A stretch of DNA of 64,000 bases from UBA5239 sp031548025 (lineage in GTDB: Bacteria; Verrucomicrobiota; Lentisphaeria; Victivallales; Victivallaceae). A program made the position numbers and the translations under genes. Shown here in pieces: positions 54,082-63,088 of this stretch (position 1 is the stretch's first letter; every line of letters starts with the position of its first letter). The notes under the pieces were generated by a model that saw only the letters and a program-made list of their open reading frames with translations, made no database searches and was not told the origin of the DNA. Where the stretch lies: NCBI GenBank assembly GCA_031548025.1, contig JAVBRM010000023.1, positions 73,446 to 137,445 of the forward strand, in the 5' to 3' direction.

Positions 54082-56523
54082 TTATTTGCCCGCTTCCGCA
54101 TTGGCTTCGGAGGCATGGAGGTGTCCTTCGGCTTCCGGAATTCTCATCCGGTAGAAGGAACGCCAGACGAAAAACAGTCCGATGGCCAGGAACGCCAGGG
54201 CGATGTAGATCGTATAATGGGCATTGGCGCCGGCCTTCATTTCAATACAGATCTCAGTAGCCAACAATCCGAACAGAGTCGAGAATTTGATGATCGGATT
54301 CAAGGACACGGAGGAAGTATCTTTGAAGGGATCGCCGACGGTGTCGCCGATAACCGCAGCTTCGTGCAAAGCGGAATGTTTTTCTTTCAGCTCGACTTCC
54401 ACGATTTTCTTGGCGTTATCCCAGCTGCCCCCGGCGTTGGCCATGTAGATAGCCTGGAACAGGCCGAACACGGCGATGGAGATCAGGTAGGCCACGAAGA
54501 AGTTCGGATCCAGGAAGGCAAAAGCCAGAGTCAGCGACATCAGGGCGATGAAAATATTCCACATGCCTTTCTGGGCATACAGGGTACAGATTTTCACCAC
54601 GGCCTTGGAGTCTTCAATGCTGGCTTCTTTCTTGGTGATGTCGAATGTGCGGCGGATGAACGCCACGGCACGGTAAGCGCCGGTGGTAACCGCCTGCATC
54701 GAAGCACCGCTGAACCAGAAAATAACCGCGCCGCCGCAGATCAGTCCGAGCAGGACCGGAGCGTCGGTCAACGAGAGTTTCAGCAAGCCGACTTTTTCCA
54801 GCAGCAGAATGATGGAGAAGATCATCGTCGTGGCGCCGACCACGGCGGTACCGATCAGTACCGGTTTGGCGGTGGCTTTGAAGGTATTGCCCGCGGAGTC
54901 GTTGGCTTCGAGGTGATGTTTGCCTTTTTCGAAATCGGGGGTGAAGCCGTATTCTTTTTCAATGATTTTGGTGATATTCGGAATCTTCTCGATTTGAGAG
55001 AGTTCGAATACCGACTGCGCATTGTCAGTCACCGGACCATAGCTGTCCACAGCGATGGTCACCGGCCCCATACAGAGGAAGCCGAAGGCCACCAGGCCGA
55101 ATGCAAAGATCGAGGCATACGGTCCCAGGATACTGGCCAGGCCCAACTGAGAGGTGAAGAACGCTCCGGCCATGAGCACCGCGATCAGCAGGCCGGTCCA
55201 GAAAGCGCCGAAGTATCCTGAAACAATCCCGGAAAGAATATTCAAGGACGGACCGCCTTCACGGGAAGCGGTAACGATTTCCTTGACGTGCTTGGACTTG
55301 GAGCTGGTGAAAAATTCGGTGAATTCCGGGATCAGCATCGCGCCCAGAGTTCCGCAGCTGATGATGACCGCCAATTTCCACCAGAGACCGCCTTCGCCCA
55401 TGTTCCCCAGCAGCAAATAGCTCATGAAGAAGCTGGCCGAGATACACAGAACCGCCGCGATCACGATCAGGCGCATCAGCGGAGATTCGAAGTCAAACTC
55501 TTTTTTGTCCTTGTACATCTTCTGAGAGATGCCCTGGTTGATGAAGAAAGCACAGCCCGACAGGAAGTCCATCAGGAAGCGCATACTGAAAATCCAGACG
55601 ATCAGTTTGGCCTGGATAGCGGGGTCCGCCACCGCCAAAGTGATAAAGGCGATCAGGGCGACGCCGGTCACGCCGTAGGTTTCGAAGCCGTCGGCGGTCG
55701 GTCCGACGCTGTCGCCGGCGTTGTCACCGGTACAGTCGGCGATCACCCCGGGGTTACGCGGATCGTCTTCTTCGATCTTGAAAACCACTTTCATCAGGTC
55801 GGAACCGATGTCGGCGATCTTGGTAAAGATACCGCCTGCGATACGCAGAGCGCTGGCTCCGAGGGATTCACCGATGGCGAAACCGAGGAAGCAGATACCG
55901 ACGATGTTACGGGGCACAAAAAGCAGGATGACCACCATCAGGATCAGTTCCAGTGAAATGAGGAACAGTCCCACGCTCATACCGGCTTTCATCGGGATGT
56001 TGACCACTTCCCACGGCTGATTCCGCAAAGAAGCGAAAGCGGTACGGGCATTGGCATAGGTATTCATGCGAATCCCATACCAGGCAACGACATAGGAGCC
56101 GGCCATACCGACGATGGAGAAAAGCAAAACCTGGGCGACCACGCCGATGCTCTCACCGACCAGCCCCAGGAAGTAAATGCAGAGGACGATAGCGACAAGG
56201 CCGAACAGCATCATCAGGAATTTACCCTGTTGAATCAAGTAAGTACGGCAAGTGGCATAAATGATTGCGGCAATATTCTGCATGGATTCATGAGCCGGCA
56301 GTCTTTTCACCTGGAAGAACAGGAGCAGACTGAAACCCAATGTTCCGGCAATAATCAGCGCGCCATAGAACAGGAAGTTCCATGAACTGATGGTCCCTCC
56401 CAGAATTTCGAATGTGGCCAAATGAAGGTCCGGAATTGCCAGATCAGCTTCACTGGCATACGTCGATAGGTTAACCCCGAAAAGCAGGGCAATAAGCGAA
56501 CAAATACTTTTGATTTTTTTCAT
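54082..56523 (-). CDS. hppA: Membrane-bound proton/sodium-translocating pyrophosphatase
   Basis: An 813-residue integral membrane protein that hydrolyses pyrophosphate to pump H+ or Na+. About 16 hydrophobic helices are visible. The active-site region is FKIEEDDPRNPGVIADCTGD followed by NAGDSVGPTADGFETYG, a divergent form of the usual DNVGDNVGD motif. DSAGNTFKATAKP near residue 545 has Lys where K+-dependent enzymes have Ala, a marker of K+ independence. An N-terminal signal-like extension (MKKIKSICSLIALLFGVNLS) makes it about 100 residues longer than typical. It is monocistronic, with a terminator downstream. Ion specificity is not certain. Confidence 0.93.
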   Translation of the reverse strand: MKKIKSICSLIALLFGVNLSTYASEADLAIPDLHLATFEILGGTISSWNFLFYGALIIAGTLGFSLLLFFQVKRLPAHESMQNIAAIIYATCRTYLIQQGKFLMMLFGLVAIVLCIYFLGLVGESIGVVAQVLLFSIVGMAGSYVVAWYGIRMNTYANARTAFASLRNQPWEVVNIPMKAGMSVGLFLISLELILMVVILLFVPRNIVGICFLGFAIGESLGASALRIAGGIFTKIADIGSDLMKVVFKIEEDDPRNPGVIADCTGDNAGDSVGPTADGFETYGVTGVALIAFITLAVADPAIQAKLIVWIFSMRFLMDFLSGCAFFINQGISQKMYKDKKEFDFESPLMRLIVIAAVLCISASFFMSYLLLGNMGEGGLWWKLAVIISCGTLGAMLIPEFTEFFTSSKSKHVKEIVTASREGGPSLNILSGIVSGYFGAFWTGLLIAVLMAGAFFTSQLGLASILGPYASIFAFGLVAFGFLCMGPVTIAVDSYGPVTDNAQSVFELSQIEKIPNITKIIEKEYGFTPDFEKGKHHLEANDSAGNTFKATAKPVLIGTAVVGATTMIFSIILLLEKVGLLKLSLTDAPVLLGLICGGAVIFWFSGASMQAVTTGAYRAVAFIRRTFDITKKEASIEDSKAVVKICTLYAQKGMWNIFIALMSLTLAFAFLDPNFFVAYLISIAVFGLFQAIYMANAGGSWDNAKKIVEVELKEKHSALHEAAVIGDTVGDPFKDTSSVSLNPIIKFSTLFGLLATEICIEMKAGANAHYTIYIALAFLAIGLFFVWRSFYRMRIPEAEGHLHASEANAEAGK

Positions 56524-57080
56524 ATTTTATTATAGAAATATTGTTATATTTAATTAGACGGTGATAAATTTCTTTTTCTGCCGCCACGCAACCGAAAAAC
56601 ATTTTGATTCTCGGTCCTGACCTGACTCGAACACATTAAATCGAAATCATGTTTTTGCTTTCTATATCGTTTTTCACTCCTTATAAATATTTGGGTTAAA
56701 TTCGTATTTGACGAGACCGCCAAAAGGCGGCAAACCAGTCCCACAGATGATTGGCCGGCTACAATGGATGGTTAACGAATTTTGGCGGACTCGCCACATT
56801 TCTAAATGATGTAAAAAAACAGCAGAATTCAGCCCCGGTTCCTGTAAACCGAAACACTTATCTGCGACCCCCATAAAAGTGTCGCGGCAATATATCATCT
56901 CTTTGCAGAAATTCTAATGCAATATGCAAAATCCAACCGGAAATAATCATATTTTTACATTTAAAACCGGTTTTTTTCACTCAAAACTGGCCTTTCAATT
57001 TGATCGATAATATTTAACGAAAAAATAATAAATCACCTCTTGACAAAATAAAAATATGCACAGGTTATTTCTGAATAATA
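56524..57080. other. Long intergenic region
   Basis: About 557 AT-rich bases separate hppA from the creatininase terminator. A small hairpin CCGCC-AAAA-GGCGG lies at 56718-56731. Minus-strand frames at 56550-56744 and 56674-56898 have no family match or good ribosome-binding site. The hppA promoter should lie at its left end, but I see no consensus pair. No RNA gene is recognised. Confidence 0.45.
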
Positions 57081-57109
57081 AAAAAATCCGGTCAAAAACT
57101 GGCCGGATT
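57081..57109 (-). terminator. Intrinsic terminator of the creatininase-family gene
   Basis: AATCCGGTCA (57085-57094) pairs with TGGCCGGATT (57100-57109). On the minus strand the stem is followed by TTTT and more Ts. It begins 33 bases after the stop codon at 57142. Confidence 0.85.
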
Positions 57110-57141
57110 GTCATTATTGAAATTCGAGTGGGCGGTAGAGT

Positions 57142-57972
57142 TTACAGGATTATTCGCTTGCCGTTTTTACGCGCGGTATCGGCGTCGGCAATGGCTTTTT
57201 TCAGAGGTAGGACCATTTTTTCGATGGCGGATTCAACATCCCGGCGACCGATTTCGGCGGAGGCGCTTTCCGGATACCCCATCACCCCGACTTCGATTTC
57301 CGGGCGCTGCCTGGTGGTGACGATCTCCTGCGGCAATCCTGTCAACGAAGTCTTGAGCTGATAGCCGTCCTGGTCGCAGCGCATCAACTTAGCCAGTTCC
57401 GGCTTATCCATTTCCAATTCATCCATCCTGACCAGCTGCGGCCGGTAGGCCATCATCAGCGATGTTTCCGCTTCACCGGCATGGAAATCGTTGCCGCCTT
57501 CTTCGGCGTTCACTGCCGGCGGGCGCTTCCAGAAGTCAGCACGGCGCAAGAACATGATCATTACCGGTTCCAGGGCCGGGTTCATCCATTTCAGGATCCG
57601 CAACGATTCTTTGAGAATCGCCAGACTCTCGCTGCCGCCGTGACCGGGATAAATCAGGATATTCAGAAACCCCTGCCCCGCCAGCGATTCCACGATATCG
57701 CACACCATATTGCAGAAATTAGTCGGCTTAACGTTGATCGTCCCCGGCAATTGCCCGCCGGAAAAACAGTAATTCAGGCAGGGCGCCACGATGCAGTCGA
57801 GTTTTTTCGCCAACTCATAGGCCGGAACTTCCGCATTGTGAATATCCATGCTCAGCGGCAGATGATAACCATGTTGCTCCACCACGCCATAAGGGAAAAT
57901 AATGGTTTGATTATGTTTAAGATACTCGCGGACTTCCTTTACCGTCATTTCGCCCATGGCATGTGTTCTCAT
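57142..57972 (-). CDS. Creatininase-family amidohydrolase
   Basis: About 276 residues from the ATG at 57972, about 10 bases after AAGGAA; the frame runs open to 58197 but that part overlaps the promoter. Metal ligands are in VVEQHGYHLPLSMDIHNAEV (Glu, His, Asp), IYPGHGGSESLA (His) and NDFHAGEAETSLMM (Glu). These enzymes hydrolyse amide or lactam bonds such as creatinine or formamides. Unlike the paralog at 29779-31362 it has no acetyltransferase domain. It is monocistronic and adjacent to, in the same direction as, a PocR-AraC regulator. Confidence 0.88.
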   Translation of the reverse strand: MRTHAMGEMTVKEVREYLKHNQTIIFPYGVVEQHGYHLPLSMDIHNAEVPAYELAKKLDCIVAPCLNYCFSGGQLPGTINVKPTNFCNMVCDIVESLAGQGFLNILIYPGHGGSESLAILKESLRILKWMNPALEPVMIMFLRRADFWKRPPAVNAEEGGNDFHAGEAETSLMMAYRPQLVRMDELEMDKPELAKLMRCDQDGYQLKTSLTGLPQEIVTTRQRPEIEVGVMGYPESASAEIGRRDVESAIEKMVLPLKKAIADADTARKNGKRIIL

Positions 57973-58006
57973 TCTGCAAATTTCCTTTTTTTGCTGTTTG
58001 AGTATA

Positions 58007-58034
58007 ATTATATAACCGTACCCGGCAAAATCAA
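58007..58034 (-). promoter_or_regulatory. Promoter of the creatininase-family gene
   Basis: On the minus strand TTGATT (58034-58029) and TATAAT (58012-58007) are separated by 16 bases. The transcript would start about 35 bases before the ATG at 57972. This supports rejecting the longer frame. Confidence 0.75.
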
Positions 58035-58099
58035 GACCTTTTATATCCATTTGGCACACATGCAAGCAAGATAACAACTCCTTATGATACTCCAGTGAA

Positions 58100-58951
58100 T
58101 CACAAACCTTTTCGAACGGCTCCGGGAGTTTTGCCGCAGATTTTTTTGAACACCCGGTTGAAGTAGTACTCGCTGCCGAATCCCGCCCGTTCGGCAATTT
58201 CCGCGAGTGAAAGTTCTTTTTCAGACATCAGAGTTCTGGCGCGCCGAACCCGTTCCCGATTGACCAGGTCGACAAAAGTGGTATTCATACTCTCCTTTAT
58301 CAAGTGTCCAGTACGGGACTCCGAGAGTCCCAGCGATTTGGCCAGATCGCCAATCCGGACATCGCGGTATGAATTCCGGCTGATATAGCGCCGGATCAGT
58401 CCGGCTCTCCCGAAATCATTGTTGTTTTCTTCCCGCAAACGCTCAACAATCTGGATCAACCCGGCCCCGACGGTTTGCAGCAGCAGTGAAATTTCAGCGG
58501 CCTTATTATCATCCCACAGCGGTAAACTCAAGTAGGCTTCGCGGAATTGCGGCGTGAATTCATGCAGCGGCGCATCCTGATTGCGAAAAGTCCCGCCGAA
58601 CAGCGTCCCGACACAGGTCGAGTCCTGAAAAATCGGCACTACCACTTCCGACAAGTGACGCCAGCAATAAGTCCGCCACGGTTCACGGGCGGTTTCGCAC
58701 TTCTTCAGTATCTGGTGTTGGCAATGCTCAATGCATCGCCGGCGTACTTCGGGCGGATCGGATTCGCGGCGGCAACAGCATGAACGGTGTATATTGCGAT
58801 CCGGAAAAATCATATTGCCGTCCGGCAGGCTGAGAATCCCCTTGTGGTCATGCACGACAATCAACATGCCGAAGGCTTTTTCCAGCCCCTGAATCATCCG
58901 CTCCAGTTGATTGGATGCATTGTTTTTATCGATGGTCATCAATTTATTCAT
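58100..58951 (-). CDS. AraC-family regulator with PocR-type sensor domain
   Basis: A 283-residue protein. Residues about 15-180 resemble the PocR ligand-binding domain: MIQGLEKAFGMLIVVHDHKG, HRSCCCRRESDPPEVRRRCI and WRHLSEVVVPIFQDSTCVGT, with several Cys residues that might hold a ligand or cluster. The C-terminal helix-turn-helix pair is RIGDLAKSLGLSESRTGHLI and SLAEIAERAGFGSEYYFNRV, then FKKICGKTPGAVRK. It lies between the creatininase gene downstream and the divergent FAD oxidoreductase, and may control either. Domain order is clear; the signal is unknown. Confidence 0.87.
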   Translation of the reverse strand: MNKLMTIDKNNASNQLERMIQGLEKAFGMLIVVHDHKGILSLPDGNMIFPDRNIHRSCCCRRESDPPEVRRRCIEHCQHQILKKCETAREPWRTYCWRHLSEVVVPIFQDSTCVGTLFGGTFRNQDAPLHEFTPQFREAYLSLPLWDDNKAAEISLLLQTVGAGLIQIVERLREENNNDFGRAGLIRRYISRNSYRDVRIGDLAKSLGLSESRTGHLIKESMNTTFVDLVNRERVRRARTLMSEKELSLAEIAERAGFGSEYYFNRVFKKICGKTPGAVRKGL

Positions 58952-59062
58952 GTCGCTAATATAATGATATTTTTGTTAATTTCCACCAATTTCAGCGATT
59001 TTGTATAAATATCAGCAAATTTATGCATTGTTATCTGAACCGATAAATTGTATATTTATATT

Positions 59063-59172
59063 AATTGAAAATTGAAAATGGAAAATTAATAAGAGATTCG
59101 CGGTTCTCCTATAACCTTAAATCATGTTAAAAGATTCTTCATTTTCAATTTTCAATTTTCAATTTTCAATTC
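59063..59172. repeat. AT-rich inverted repeat, family member 2
   Basis: The left end is AATTGAAAATTGAAAATGGA and the right end has several tandem copies of ATTTTCAATT, so the ends are inverted relative to each other, as at 7633-7733. The interior differs. It lies in the divergent spacer between the PocR-AraC gene and the FAD oxidoreductase gene, and ends 33 bases before that gene's ATG. Confidence 0.6.
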
Positions 59173-59204
59173 TAATAAAGTCAACACTAAGGAGAACTGG
59201 AATT

Positions 59205-60491
59205 ATGTGGAATATAAAAAAAGATTATGACGTCATTGTCTGCGGTGCCGGAATGACCGGATGTTGCGCCGCTCTCGCCGCTGCCGAAACCGGGGCCAAA
59301 ACTCTGCTGATCGAACACGACTCAGGCCCGGGCGGCGTCGCGGTCTCCAGCGGATGCCCGACTTTCATGGGGTTCGGCGACAATGGACACCAGTATATCG
59401 CCGGAATGGCAGAAAAAATCATCCGCCGCCTGGATGAGGCTCACGTTCTGGCGGAAGTCGACCACACCGGAATCGTCGCGGATTCTCTCCAGGGGCGCCC
59501 GCTGCTCAAGACTTACAGTGTGCCCGAACCGCAGTTAACCGTTATCCTGAACCGGATGCTGCTGGAATCCGGGGTCGATCTGCTTTATTATACCACGGTA
59601 GTTGAGGCTGAAGTCAGCGACTGCCGAATTCACGCTCTCAAGCTGTTTTATAACGGCAAAAGCGACTGGGTCCGCGCCAAGACATTTGTTGACGCCACCG
59701 GGGATGCCGCCCTCGCGACTCTGGCCGGTTGTCCGGTCATCGAAAATTCCGTGGAAGAAACCATGACCAAAACCATTCTGTTCAAAGTCGGCAATGTCAA
59801 ATCCTACAATAAGCCGGAACTCGCCCGCCGATTCATGGAAGCTTGCGCCGCGGGGCGCTTCCCCCTGGCCGGTCAGGACCGTTTCATGGGCGGACCGCTC
59901 GGCAACGACGGCGAAATCCAACTGAATATCACCCTCACCTCAGGCAATGCCCTTGACCCGGCCGAGGTAACCCGGATGGATATCGAACTCCGCGAACAGG
60001 TCTTTGTCGCCCTCGAGTGGTTGCGCCGGGAATTCCCGGAATTCAGTGAGTGCCAGCTTCACTGCGTGGCCCCGAAAATCGGCGTTCGGGCCGGACGCAA
60101 CATCGTCGCCCGCGAAATGATCACCTATGATGACGTCCTGAACGCCACTCCCGTGGCCGAACCGGTAGCGGTAAGCCGCCGCAGCATGGGAGGACACGGT
60201 TTGAAATGCTTCCAGAATCCCTGGGAAAAAGCGATTAACCGCCAACGCAGCGTTCCTTACGGCTCACTGCTGCCGCAAAACATCGACAATCTGCTGGTCG
60301 GCGGCCGCGGCCTCGGCGTGGAAGTCCGCGTGATTTCCTCGATCCGGATGATGCCCGTCTGCATGGCTACCGGCCACGCCGCCGGAACCGCCGCCGCCCT
60401 CGGCGCTCTCAGCGGCGTCCCTGTGCCTTATGAAAAACTGAGAGACGCTTTGCTCGCCCAGAACGCAATCCTCACTCCCCCCGGCGAGTAA
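59205..60491 (+). CDS. FAD-dependent oxidoreductase (PF12831-like)
   Basis: A 428-residue protein. The ATG at 59205 follows AAGGAG by about 10 bases; upstream in-frame ATGs lie in the repeat. The N-terminal YDVIVCGAGMTGCCAALAAA is the dinucleotide fold, with LLIEHDSGPGGVAVSSGCP next; FVDATGDAALATLAGCPVIE is the second motif and VISSIRMMPVCMATGHAAGT the C-terminal flavin contact. It is cytoplasmic. It is similar in layout to the protein at 4377-5693 but clearly diverged. The PocR-AraC gene next door is divergently transcribed and is its likely regulator. Confidence 0.85.
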   Translation: MWNIKKDYDVIVCGAGMTGCCAALAAAETGAKTLLIEHDSGPGGVAVSSGCPTFMGFGDNGHQYIAGMAEKIIRRLDEAHVLAEVDHTGIVADSLQGRPLLKTYSVPEPQLTVILNRMLLESGVDLLYYTTVVEAEVSDCRIHALKLFYNGKSDWVRAKTFVDATGDAALATLAGCPVIENSVEETMTKTILFKVGNVKSYNKPELARRFMEACAAGRFPLAGQDRFMGGPLGNDGEIQLNITLTSGNALDPAEVTRMDIELREQVFVALEWLRREFPEFSECQLHCVAPKIGVRAGRNIVAREMITYDDVLNATPVAEPVAVSRRSMGGHGLKCFQNPWEKAINRQRSVPYGSLLPQNIDNLLVGGRGLGVEVRVISSIRMMPVCMATGHAAGTAAALGALSGVPVPYEKLRDALLAQNAILTPPGE

Positions 60492-60522
60492 AGTCAGTCA
60501 TCAATCAGTAAAGAGTTGGTAT

Positions 60523-60544
60523 GGCGGTCTGTCTCCAGGCCGCC
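60523..60544 (+). terminator. Possible terminator hairpin
   Basis: GGCGGTCTG and CAGGCCGCC form a 9-bp stem with one G-U pair and a 4-base loop, 32 bases after the oxidoreductase stop. The tail is CTCCTTACC, not a run of Ts, so termination would be weak. Confidence 0.45.
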
Positions 60545-60666
60545 CTCCTTACCTACCATATTCACCATGGGAAATCCGCAAAATTCATGTAATTTTAAAA
60601 TCTGATTTGAAAAATACATAAAATGCCGTATTTTAACTGAAGAAACAAATTGCGAGGATTTTGCTC

Positions 60667-61833
60667 ATGATTGAAAGAACCATTACTCCGCATTTGAAGC
60701 GGCTTGCCGGATATTTTCCAGTAGTAACCATCATGGGACCACGACAGTCCGGAAAAACGACCCTGGCAAAATCTGTATTTCCCGATTATAGCTATGTCAA
60801 TCTGGAATCGCGTCCCGACCGCCTGCTGGCCGAAGAAGATCCTATCGCATTTTTCAAACAGTATCAAGCGCCGTTGATTATTGATGAAGTTCAGCGGGTA
60901 CCCGACCTGCTCAGTACCATTCAGGTACTTGTCGATCAGGCAAAGAAAAACGGAGCCTATATTTTGACCGGTTCCCACCAACCGGCTTTGCATCAGGAAA
61001 TATCGCAGTCCCTGGCCGGCAGGACCGGAATTATGGAATTGCTTCCGCTTTCGATTGCGGAATTAACTCAAGCCGGAATTCTGCTTGAGCGCGATCAATA
61101 TATCCTGAACGGATTCATGCCCCGGTTATACGACGAGAATATCCCTCCCGATTTGCTCTATCCCAACTATTATAACACATATGTGGAAAAAGACGTTCGG
61201 AAGCTGGTCAACATCGCCGATCAAAACGCATTTGAAACATTCCTGAAACTTCTCGCCGGACGTGTCGGCCAGGTGGTCAATCTGAATAGCCTGTCCGGCG
61301 ATATCGGAGCTTCCTCGACTACCCTTGCTTCCTGGCTTTCGGTCCTTGAAGCAAGCTATATCGTTTTCCGGCTGCCATGCTATTTCAATAATTTCGGCAA
61401 ACGTTTGATCAAGTCGCCCAAAATCTATTTTACCGAAATCGGGCTTGCCGCCAATCTGCTGGGAATCGAGAAGGTCGAACAAGTCGCCCGCGATCCCATC
61501 TTCGGAGGCTTGTTCGAAAACATGGTCATCCTGGAAGCGCTGAAAGCCCGTTGCAATGCCGGCAAACAGCCGGAACTGTACTATTTCCGTGACAGCAATG
61601 GGCAGGAAGTCGACCTTATCCTGAATGAAGGACGCCGCCTGCGTCCATTCGAGATAAAATCAGCCATGACCTGGAATCCCTCTTTTGCCGCAAATCTAAA
61701 GAAATTCATGAATCTTTCAAGCGAAATTCACTCTCCAACCGTCATTTACGCGGGTGACCTCACCCCTGAAACCGCAGCCGCGAAATACATCAATTTCAAA
61801 GATACCGCAAAAGCAATCATCGACACTCCGTAA
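60667..61833 (+). CDS. AAA-type ATPase with DUF4143 C-terminal domain
   Basis: A 388-residue protein; the ATG at 60667 is 9 bases after GAGG. Walker A is IMGPRQSGKTTLAKSVFPDY, Walker B is APLIIDEVQRVPDLLSTIQV, and ILTGSHQPALHQEISQSLAG is sensor 1. The C-terminal DUF4143 region includes RKLVNIADQNAFETFLKLLA and LYYFRDSNGQEVDLILNEG, similar to a restriction-nuclease core (D-x-G-x-E-x-D). These proteins are widespread and often move by transfer; function is unknown, perhaps nucleic-acid- or DNA-defence-linked. It converges with the hydrolase gene, overlapping by 17 bases. Confidence 0.88.
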   Translation: MIERTITPHLKRLAGYFPVVTIMGPRQSGKTTLAKSVFPDYSYVNLESRPDRLLAEEDPIAFFKQYQAPLIIDEVQRVPDLLSTIQVLVDQAKKNGAYILTGSHQPALHQEISQSLAGRTGIMELLPLSIAELTQAGILLERDQYILNGFMPRLYDENIPPDLLYPNYYNTYVEKDVRKLVNIADQNAFETFLKLLAGRVGQVVNLNSLSGDIGASSTTLASWLSVLEASYIVFRLPCYFNNFGKRLIKSPKIYFTEIGLAANLLGIEKVEQVARDPIFGGLFENMVILEALKARCNAGKQPELYYFRDSNGQEVDLILNEGRRLRPFEIKSAMTWNPSFAANLKKFMNLSSEIHSPTVIYAGDLTPETAAAKYINFKDTAKAIIDTP

Positions 61834-62950
61834 CCACCGGGGAGCTGGAGGTCAGCCAGTCTTCGGATAAGACCTGAAAGAATGCCGCCTGACAGTTTTC
61901 CGGGAGGATGGCACTCAGGGTATTGCCGTCAACTCCGGCTGGAATTACCACCCACTCGCGGTCCGGCCATTTGCCCTGATCCACCGTAAAACAGAGCATG
62001 GCGGAGGCAAATTTACCGCCGGAAACCGATGCAGAAATCCGTCCTTCGCGCACTTCCGGAGTCGTGACATGAAGCCGCGGTTTGCCGCCGGCCAGGTGTT
62101 CCCGGAAAAACGCGGCGATTTCGCGGGGGCCTTCACCAATTGTTCCGTGTCCGTGCGGCCAGCGTATTTTCAGACAGATATCCTGTTGAGTTCCGGGGAG
62201 AGTCGTCGATTTTTGCCAGGCATCGGTATGAAAACTCCCATCGTTAGTGCCGTTGAACCACAATACCGGGGCATTGACCTGCGGCAGAAAATTTGATGGA
62301 TCCCATTCGTTGCGCCACCATGCGGCCTGTTCCGGGGGCAGCTTATTGATCCGCTCGGCGAAGTTACTGCCCTCCGCCAGAAATCCGCAACCGTAAACCG
62401 GGCAAACCGCCTTATAACGCGGGTCAAGCCCAGCGGTAATGCAAGTCAGGACCGCGCCCCAGCTGATTCCGACAAGCCCGATTCTCTCCGAATCGACTTC
62501 CGGCAGACCACGCAAAACGCTCGTCGCCTTGATGATCGCCGTTATCGCATGCGGGAACCACTGTTCGCGCGGCGGCAGCGGAGATTGATCTTCGAAAGCT
62601 CCCCAACCGGCCGGACCGGAAAAGCTATGCCGGGGCCAGTTATTGCTCTGGTTGCGCATGTCGAACATAGCGCCGCAGGTGTCCATGGCAATGGCGGCAA
62701 AGCCAAGTTCATTCCAGTAATCGACCCACCGGGCAAACGCCGTCCCCAAACCGCCGTGCACCAACACGACGCCCGGTACTTTGGCGTCAGGCGAAGCGCC
62801 TTCCGGCAGCCCGATCCAGGCAAAATTGCGTTTGCCGTCCAACCCCGAATAAAATATCGCCCGTTTTCCGTAATCGCAAAAGGCGGGTTCTTCCCATATC
62901 TCAGGTTGCTCGCCAATAACTTCGGCAGCCAATTTCTGCAAAAATTTCAT
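61817..62950 (-). CDS. Alpha/beta hydrolase (acetyl xylan esterase/dienelactone hydrolase-like)
   Basis: A 377-residue protein with AAGGAG 9 bases before the ATG. The oxyanion region is PGVVLVHGGLGTAFARWVDY, the nucleophile elbow GLVGISWGAVL (Ser), the acid LWFNGTNDGSFHTDAW (Asp) and the His in RWPHGHGTIGEGPREI. The first 50 residues and the C-terminal 80 residues (a beta-sandwich, VREGRISASVSGGKFASAM) are extensions. No signal peptide is seen. It probably removes acyl groups from sugars. It is divergent from a GntR regulator over a short spacer with repeated TGATTATTCA sites. Confidence 0.8.
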   Translation of the reverse strand: MKFLQKLAAEVIGEQPEIWEEPAFCDYGKRAIFYSGLDGKRNFAWIGLPEGASPDAKVPGVVLVHGGLGTAFARWVDYWNELGFAAIAMDTCGAMFDMRNQSNNWPRHSFSGPAGWGAFEDQSPLPPREQWFPHAITAIIKATSVLRGLPEVDSERIGLVGISWGAVLTCITAGLDPRYKAVCPVYGCGFLAEGSNFAERINKLPPEQAAWWRNEWDPSNFLPQVNAPVLWFNGTNDGSFHTDAWQKSTTLPGTQQDICLKIRWPHGHGTIGEGPREIAAFFREHLAGGKPRLHVTTPEVREGRISASVSGGKFASAMLCFTVDQGKWPDREWVVIPAGVDGNTLSAILPENCQAAFFQVLSEDWLTSSSPVVTECR

Positions 62951-62970
62951 CGTCCGATTCTCCTTGAACT

Positions 62971-63074
62971 TGATTATTCAATATAGTCCGTCTTAAGTTT
63001 TGAATCAAGTGCCGGAATAAATTCGTTAAATTTGATTTGATTAATTGATTTTATGAATTATACTGATTATTCAT
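62971..63074. promoter_or_regulatory. Divergent control region of the esterase and GntR genes
   Basis: TGATTATTCA occurs at 62971-62980 and 63064-63073. ATGAAT (63053-63058) and ATTCAT (63069-63074) form an inverted repeat with a 10-base gap over a TATACT hexamer at 63059-63064 that has TTGATT 16 bases upstream. This would be a promoter for the GntR gene occupied by its own product, with the second site near the esterase promoter. Confidence 0.5.
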
Positions 63075-63088
63075 AGAATGAGGTTTGT

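Noticed and set aside
56674..56898. Possible 74-residue minus-strand gene
   Set aside because: No adequate ribosome-binding site, no family resemblance, and the surrounding DNA has no coding character.
57973..58197. N-terminal extension of the creatininase gene
   Set aside because: The extension contains a good promoter (58007-58034) and is not conserved-looking; the Shine-Dalgarno supports the ATG at 57972.
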